Assembly (NCBI GenBank): GCA_030430725.1
Contig: JAUIKP010000105.1
Span: forward strand, 1-9,053
DNA length: 9,053 nucleotides
Reading direction: 5' to 3'
Origin: Nitrospiria bacterium
GTDB lineage: Bacteria > Nitrospirota > Nitrospiria > Nitrospirales > UBA8639
Below are positions 6,300 through 9,053 of this stretch, piece by piece; within the stretch, counting starts at the first letter, position 1, and every line of letters begins with the position of its first letter. A program made the translations under genes and the position numbers. The notes beneath the pieces are model-generated. The model did not search any database. It was not told where the DNA came from and saw nothing but the letters and a program-made list of their open reading frames with translations.

Positions 6300-6967
6300 T
6301 TATTCACACAACTTGCTTCTTGAATCTGTTTCATACGCCTGCTGAGTCGGAGAGGGAACGCCACCCAATTGAGCAATATGTTCCATAACCGTTATCGATA
6401 CGTCCTCATAAAATGCCTTGACGTTCTTCCCCTCATCTTTACAAAATTTCAACGGCTTTCCAAAGCTGACCCTTAATGGAAACAGCCGCGGCCATCGAGA
6501 CTGAATGGGAAGAACTGTAAAGGTACCAGAAATATACGCAGGAATCACCTGGCATTGTGATTCAGCTACCAAATACCCCAGGCCAGGCTTCCCGATCTGC
6601 AAGGACCCGTCCTCCGTCCTTGTTCCCTCAGGGAAAATAACTACGGGTTCACCTGCTTGCAAATGAGAAAGTGCCTGCCCAAAGGCTTTCCTGTCCAGTC
6701 TGTGCGTTTTTAAAGGGATCCAGCCGAGCTTTTGCAAGGCCCAATTCAGATACCGATTGGGAAATAAGCTCGCTCTCCCTAAAAAAAAACCCGCCGTCGA
6801 ATCGCGCACCCTAACAGAGGAATATCAAGGTAGCTGGCATGATTAGCCGCAACGATGATTCCACCTGTCTTGGGAAAATGCTGGGAACCCTCTGTCCGAA
6901 ATCGAAACAAGAGGCGCGCCACCCCATTAAACAGGAACCATAACACCCCGTAGGCCACTCCACTCAC
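6300..6967 (-). pseudogene. plsC: 1-acyl-sn-glycerol-3-phosphate acyltransferase, frame broken at a T9 run
   Basis: Two overlapping frames make one PlsC-type acyltransferase, which adds the second acyl chain to lysophosphatidic acid at the membrane. The first frame (6967-6779) starts at GTG and encodes 62 residues with a hydrophobic N-terminus and the catalytic motif NHASYLD (His43, Asp48). It runs into TAG directly after nine T. The second frame (to 6300) continues with FFLGRASLFPN, the substrate motif FPEGTR and VIPAY. One extra T in the run, or a -1 slip there, joins them into 222 residues, normal for the family. GTGA couples the start to the cmk stop. Both halves look well conserved with no other lesion, so a sequencing error, a very recent mutation or slippage is more likely than old decay. 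A truncated 62-residue product alone would be inactive. Confidence 0.85.
6781..6789 (-). other. T9 homopolymer (slippery run) at the plsC frame break
   Basis: Nine consecutive T on the coding (minus) strand, read GTT TTT TTT TAG in the initial plsC frame, so a stop follows at once. A -1 ribosomal slip on U-UUU-UUU, RNA polymerase slippage that adds one U, or a genomic T10 allele would each restore the full protein. Runs this long are also error-prone in sequencing. Confidence 0.9.
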
Positions 6968-7623
6968 AAACGATCCGCTATAATTTGCATCATGTGTCCA
7001 ACAACTTCTTTAACAGATTGTCGAGAGGTATCAATCATGATCGCCTCCGGCGCCGGACATAAAGGATCGATCTTTCTTGTCCGGTCACGATCATCTCGGA
7101 CAGCTATGTCGTTACGCACGGTCTTCAGATCAATAGCTTTCCCTTGTTGACCTAACTCTCGTTGCCGTCGTATCGCTCGAACCTCCAATTCCGCATCGAG
7201 AAAAAACTTCACATCGGCACTTGGGAACACTCGCGTCCCCATATCCCTTCCCTCAGCAATAATCCCGACTTCGCCGACAACTTTTCGCTGAATCGGGAGT
7301 AACCAGTCCCTGACGGACTGAATAGCTGCAATGCAGGAAGCCAACTGGCTAATGCCTGGCGTTCTGATGACCTCTTGGTTGATGGCCTGCCCATCGACCA
7401 AAATGGAAAGGCCATTCTCGCTCAGCATCAGCCGAAGATCCGTACGCGCAAGAAGTGCTTGAATGTGAGCAAGATTATTCGGATCAAGCTGTTCTTGTTG
7501 AACTTTCCAGGCAATTGCTCGATACAAAGCCCCCGTATCCAGGTAAACATATCCAAGTCGGGCAGCCAAACACTTGGCCACCGTGCTTTTCCCGACTCCA
7601 GCTGGACCGTCAATAGTGATCAT
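6964..7623 (-). CDS. cmk: Cytidylate kinase (CMP/dCMP kinase)
   Basis: 219 residues. It phosphorylates CMP and dCMP with ATP in cytosolic pyrimidine nucleotide supply. Motifs seen are the P-loop GPAGVGKST (6-14), LDTGALYR (28-35) of the CMP site, GRDMGTRVFP (125-134) and the arginine-rich lid (176-184) followed by KIDPL. Length is typical of the bacterial enzyme. The stop overlaps the plsC GTG start (GTGA). The ATG at 7623 is the only plausible start: the frame upstream has no ATG, GTG or TTG before a TGA stop near 7659. Yet there is no ribosome-binding site at normal distance, and the nearest AGGAG lies 27 bases upstream in a hairpin loop. Confidence 0.97.
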   Translation of the reverse strand: MITIDGPAGVGKSTVAKCLAARLGYVYLDTGALYRAIAWKVQQEQLDPNNLAHIQALLARTDLRLMLSENGLSILVDGQAINQEVIRTPGISQLASCIAAIQSVRDWLLPIQRKVVGEVGIIAEGRDMGTRVFPSADVKFFLDAELEVRAIRRQRELGQQGKAIDLKTVRNDIAVRDDRDRTRKIDPLCPAPEAIMIDTSRQSVKEVVGHMMQIIADRL

Positions 7624-7641
7624 TGACCAACGACGTGGAAC

Positions 7642-7664
7642 GTTCCTGTTCTCCTTTCAGGAAC
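7642..7664 (-). promoter_or_regulatory. Stem-loop with AGGAG in its loop, upstream of cmk
   Basis: GTTCCTG (7664-7658 on the minus strand) and CAGGAAC (7648-7642) form a perfect seven-pair stem around the nine-base loop AAAGGAGAA. The AGGAG is the only Shine-Dalgarno-like sequence in the aroA-cmk gap. No U-run follows, so it is not an intrinsic terminator. The 3' arm also forms the left half of the palindrome GGAACGTTCC (7637-7646). A role in cmk translation or mRNA processing is inference. Confidence 0.45.
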
Positions 7665-7673
7665 TAATTTCTA

Positions 7674-7689
7674 GAGCATTATAATGCTC
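7674..7689. repeat. Perfect 16-base palindrome spanning the aroA stop codon
   Basis: GAGCATTATAATGCTC reads identically on both strands. In the mRNA it could fold as a six-pair stem GAGCAT/ATGCTC with a TATA loop. It covers the aroA TAA stop (7679-7681). No U-tract follows on either strand, so it does not look like a Rho-independent terminator. It could be a protein-binding dyad or an mRNA-stabilising hairpin. Confidence 0.5.
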
Positions 7690-8986
7690 GCTCAGAATTT
7701 GTCAATAAATCCAACAGCTTATCCTTAAACCCAGGAAAGGACGTCTCAACGCATGTCACATCCTCAATAGTAATCGGAGACTCCGCCACTAATCCGCAAA
7801 TGGCCAGCGACATGACAACCCGATGATCGCCATAACTTTGACAAACCGCACCCTTAAGCAGGGAACCGCCATTGATGACTAAACCATCCGGCTGTTCCTC
7901 AACTTCCACATGGAGACGGGATAATTCTGTTGCCATTGCTCGAATACGATCGGTCTCTTTCACGCGAAGTTCCTGTGCTCCGGTAATACGTGTTTGACCA
8001 TGGGCCAAAGCGGCAGCGACACACAATATTGGCAATTCATCAATCGTTTTGGGAATGAGTTCAGGCCCAATGGTCATTCCCCTAAGCGGAGCAGACCTCA
8101 CACGGATATCACCTACCAGTTCCCCCGATATTTCTTGTTGATTGACGATAGTGATATCAGCCCCCATCTCGAGGAGAATATCCAAAATGCCCGTACGTTC
8201 CGGATTCAATCCGATATCAGTAAGCAAGATATCCGAATCGGGAACGATTGATGCCGCAACCATAAAAAATGCCGCAGCCGAGATATCTCCGGGCACCTCA
8301 ATCGGCTTTCCAACAAAAGAGGGACGGCCTTGAAGTTGCACGGTACACCCATCAACCTGAAGGGGAATTCCCAAATAGGATAGGAGACGCTCCGTATGAT
8401 CTCGAGATCGCCTAGGCTCCTTCACAATAGTCTCCCCTTCGGCAAAGAGCCCGGCCAAAAGGACACATGATTTAATTTGAGCACTTGCGACAGGCGATTC
8501 GTAGAGAATCCCCTTGAGCCCGGTTCCTTGAATAGCTAAAGGAGCCAACTCACCTCCATGTCTTCCCGAGATAACGGCCCCCATTTGCCGGAGAGGAGTA
8601 ACCACCCGGCCCATCGGACGACTTCTTAGAGAAGTATCACCAGTCAGAACGGAAAAGAAATTTTGTCCGGCTAAAACGCCAGCCAAAAGGCGCAACCCTG
8701 TCCCGGAATTTCCACAATCCAACACATTCGATGGTTCCTGAAGGCCCCAGAGCCCCTTTCCGGTCACCTCAAGTCCCTGAGGTGTTTCCTGAACCTCAGC
8801 GCCTAAGGCACGAATCGCCTCAAGGGTATTCAGACAATCTTCACCAAGAGAATAGCCCGCAATACGTGTTTGGCCCTGCGCCAAGGCTCCAAAGATGAGG
8901 GCGCGATGCGTAATAGATTTGTCCCCCGGAACCGACATGCTGCCACGAAGGGGTATTTTGGTCGGAGAAATGGTGAACTGACTCAT
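7679..8986 (-). CDS. aroA: 3-phosphoshikimate 1-carboxyvinyltransferase (EPSP synthase)
   Basis: 435 residues. It joins phosphoenolpyruvate to shikimate-3-phosphate, the sixth step towards chorismate. Motifs in order are GDKSITHR (21-28, with K23, S24 and R28 in the substrate site), GNSGTGLRL (92-100), RPMGRVVTPLRQMG (123-136), SAQIKS (168-173), RDHTER (195-200), the catalytic Asp316 in TIDELP, KETDR (343-347) and GDHR (386-389). The RPMGRV-PLR-MG and RDHTER segments resemble class II (CP4-like) enzymes more than the E. coli class I type. The glycine at the glyphosate-contact position is kept in NSGTG rather than replaced by Ala as in CP4, so tolerance is not implied. Its ATG overlaps the stop of the upstream gene (ATGA). 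A gap of 55 bases separates it from cmk. Confidence 0.97.
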   Translation of the reverse strand: MSQFTISPTKIPLRGSMSVPGDKSITHRALIFGALAQGQTRIAGYSLGEDCLNTLEAIRALGAEVQETPQGLEVTGKGLWGLQEPSNVLDCGNSGTGLRLLAGVLAGQNFFSVLTGDTSLRSRPMGRVVTPLRQMGAVISGRHGGELAPLAIQGTGLKGILYESPVASAQIKSCVLLAGLFAEGETIVKEPRRSRDHTERLLSYLGIPLQVDGCTVQLQGRPSFVGKPIEVPGDISAAAFFMVAASIVPDSDILLTDIGLNPERTGILDILLEMGADITIVNQQEISGELVGDIRVRSAPLRGMTIGPELIPKTIDELPILCVAAALAHGQTRITGAQELRVKETDRIRAMATELSRLHVEVEEQPDGLVINGGSLLKGAVCQSYGDHRVVMSLAICGLVAESPITIEDVTCVETSFPGFKDKLLDLLTNSERAL

Positions 8987-9053
8987 ATCAACCGTTCTCG
9001 TGAGGCTTTGGCCCGGGCAATCGCCTGGTATAATCCAGGTGCATCCCGTTTGT
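8983..9053 (-). CDS. C-terminal end of an upstream gene, possibly prephenate/arogenate dehydrogenase (tyrA)
   Basis: Partial, running off the right edge. The frame that ends in TGA at 8985-8983 reads RDAPGLYQAIARAKASRERL near its C-terminus, a helix rich in Ala and Arg as at the end of many dehydrogenases. The stop overlaps the aroA ATG as ATGA, the classic mark of coupled genes in an operon. Of the three minus-strand frames this is the most protein-like. The tyrA label is only from position, since tyrA often precedes aroA, and about 23 codons are too few to prove it. Confidence 0.6.
   Translation of the reverse strand, partial: KRDAPGLYQAIARAKASRERLI

Noticed and set aside
1..9053. CRISPR array, insertion sequence, prophage, toxin-antitoxin or tRNA-linked integration site
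   Set aside because: No direct-repeat array or transposase, integrase or toxin motif is visible, and no second copy of the tRNA 3' end was noticed in the window.

Overview
The window reads as ordinary chromosome from a free-living Gram-negative-type bacterium, most likely a Nitrospira-like member of the Nitrospirota. The reasons are a protein made of repeated PCP_red domains (known from the protochlorophyllide reductase B subunit) in an otherwise non-photosynthetic housekeeping locus, and the gene order aroA-cmk-plsC-rpsA-sppA-ihfB. This assignment is inference from gene content and recall, not a search. Nothing looks like a phage, plasmid, insertion sequence, defence island or CRISPR array.

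Left part, plus strand (1-2163): a tRNA-Val(CAC) gene with an encoded CCA tail, then a putative exported TPR lipoprotein of unknown function, then a two-domain ribonuclease H1 with an N-terminal hybrid-binding domain. The lipoprotein and rnhA are separated by about 100 bases without a recognisable gene. rnhA converges on the large minus-strand cluster across 64 bases, in which I see no convincing terminator.

Right part, minus strand (2228-9053, read right to left): the last codons of an upstream gene (tyrA by position), aroA (EPSP synthase), cmk (CMP kinase), a plsC-type acyltransferase whose frame is broken at a run of nine T, rpsA (ribosomal protein S1), sppA (signal peptide peptidase), an HU/IHF-family DNA-binding protein (ihfB), and a four-repeat PCP_red protein. 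Stop and start codons overlap at upstream gene/aroA (ATGA) and cmk/plsC (GTGA), and the other gaps are 9 to 94 bases, so this looks like one long operon with possible internal promoters. It joins aromatic amino acid synthesis, pyrimidine nucleotide supply, phospholipid synthesis, translation, membrane proteolysis and nucleoid structure. The cmk-rpsA-ihfB core is an ancient and widely kept neighbourhood.

The points most worth a second look are the plsC frame break at a slippery homopolymer with an immediate stop, the cysteine-free PCP_red repeat protein, and the aroA-cmk gap, which holds a perfect 16-base palindrome, a second hairpin with the only good ribosome-binding sequence in its loop, and an unusually distant cmk start. 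I did not find a clearly new multi-gene system.
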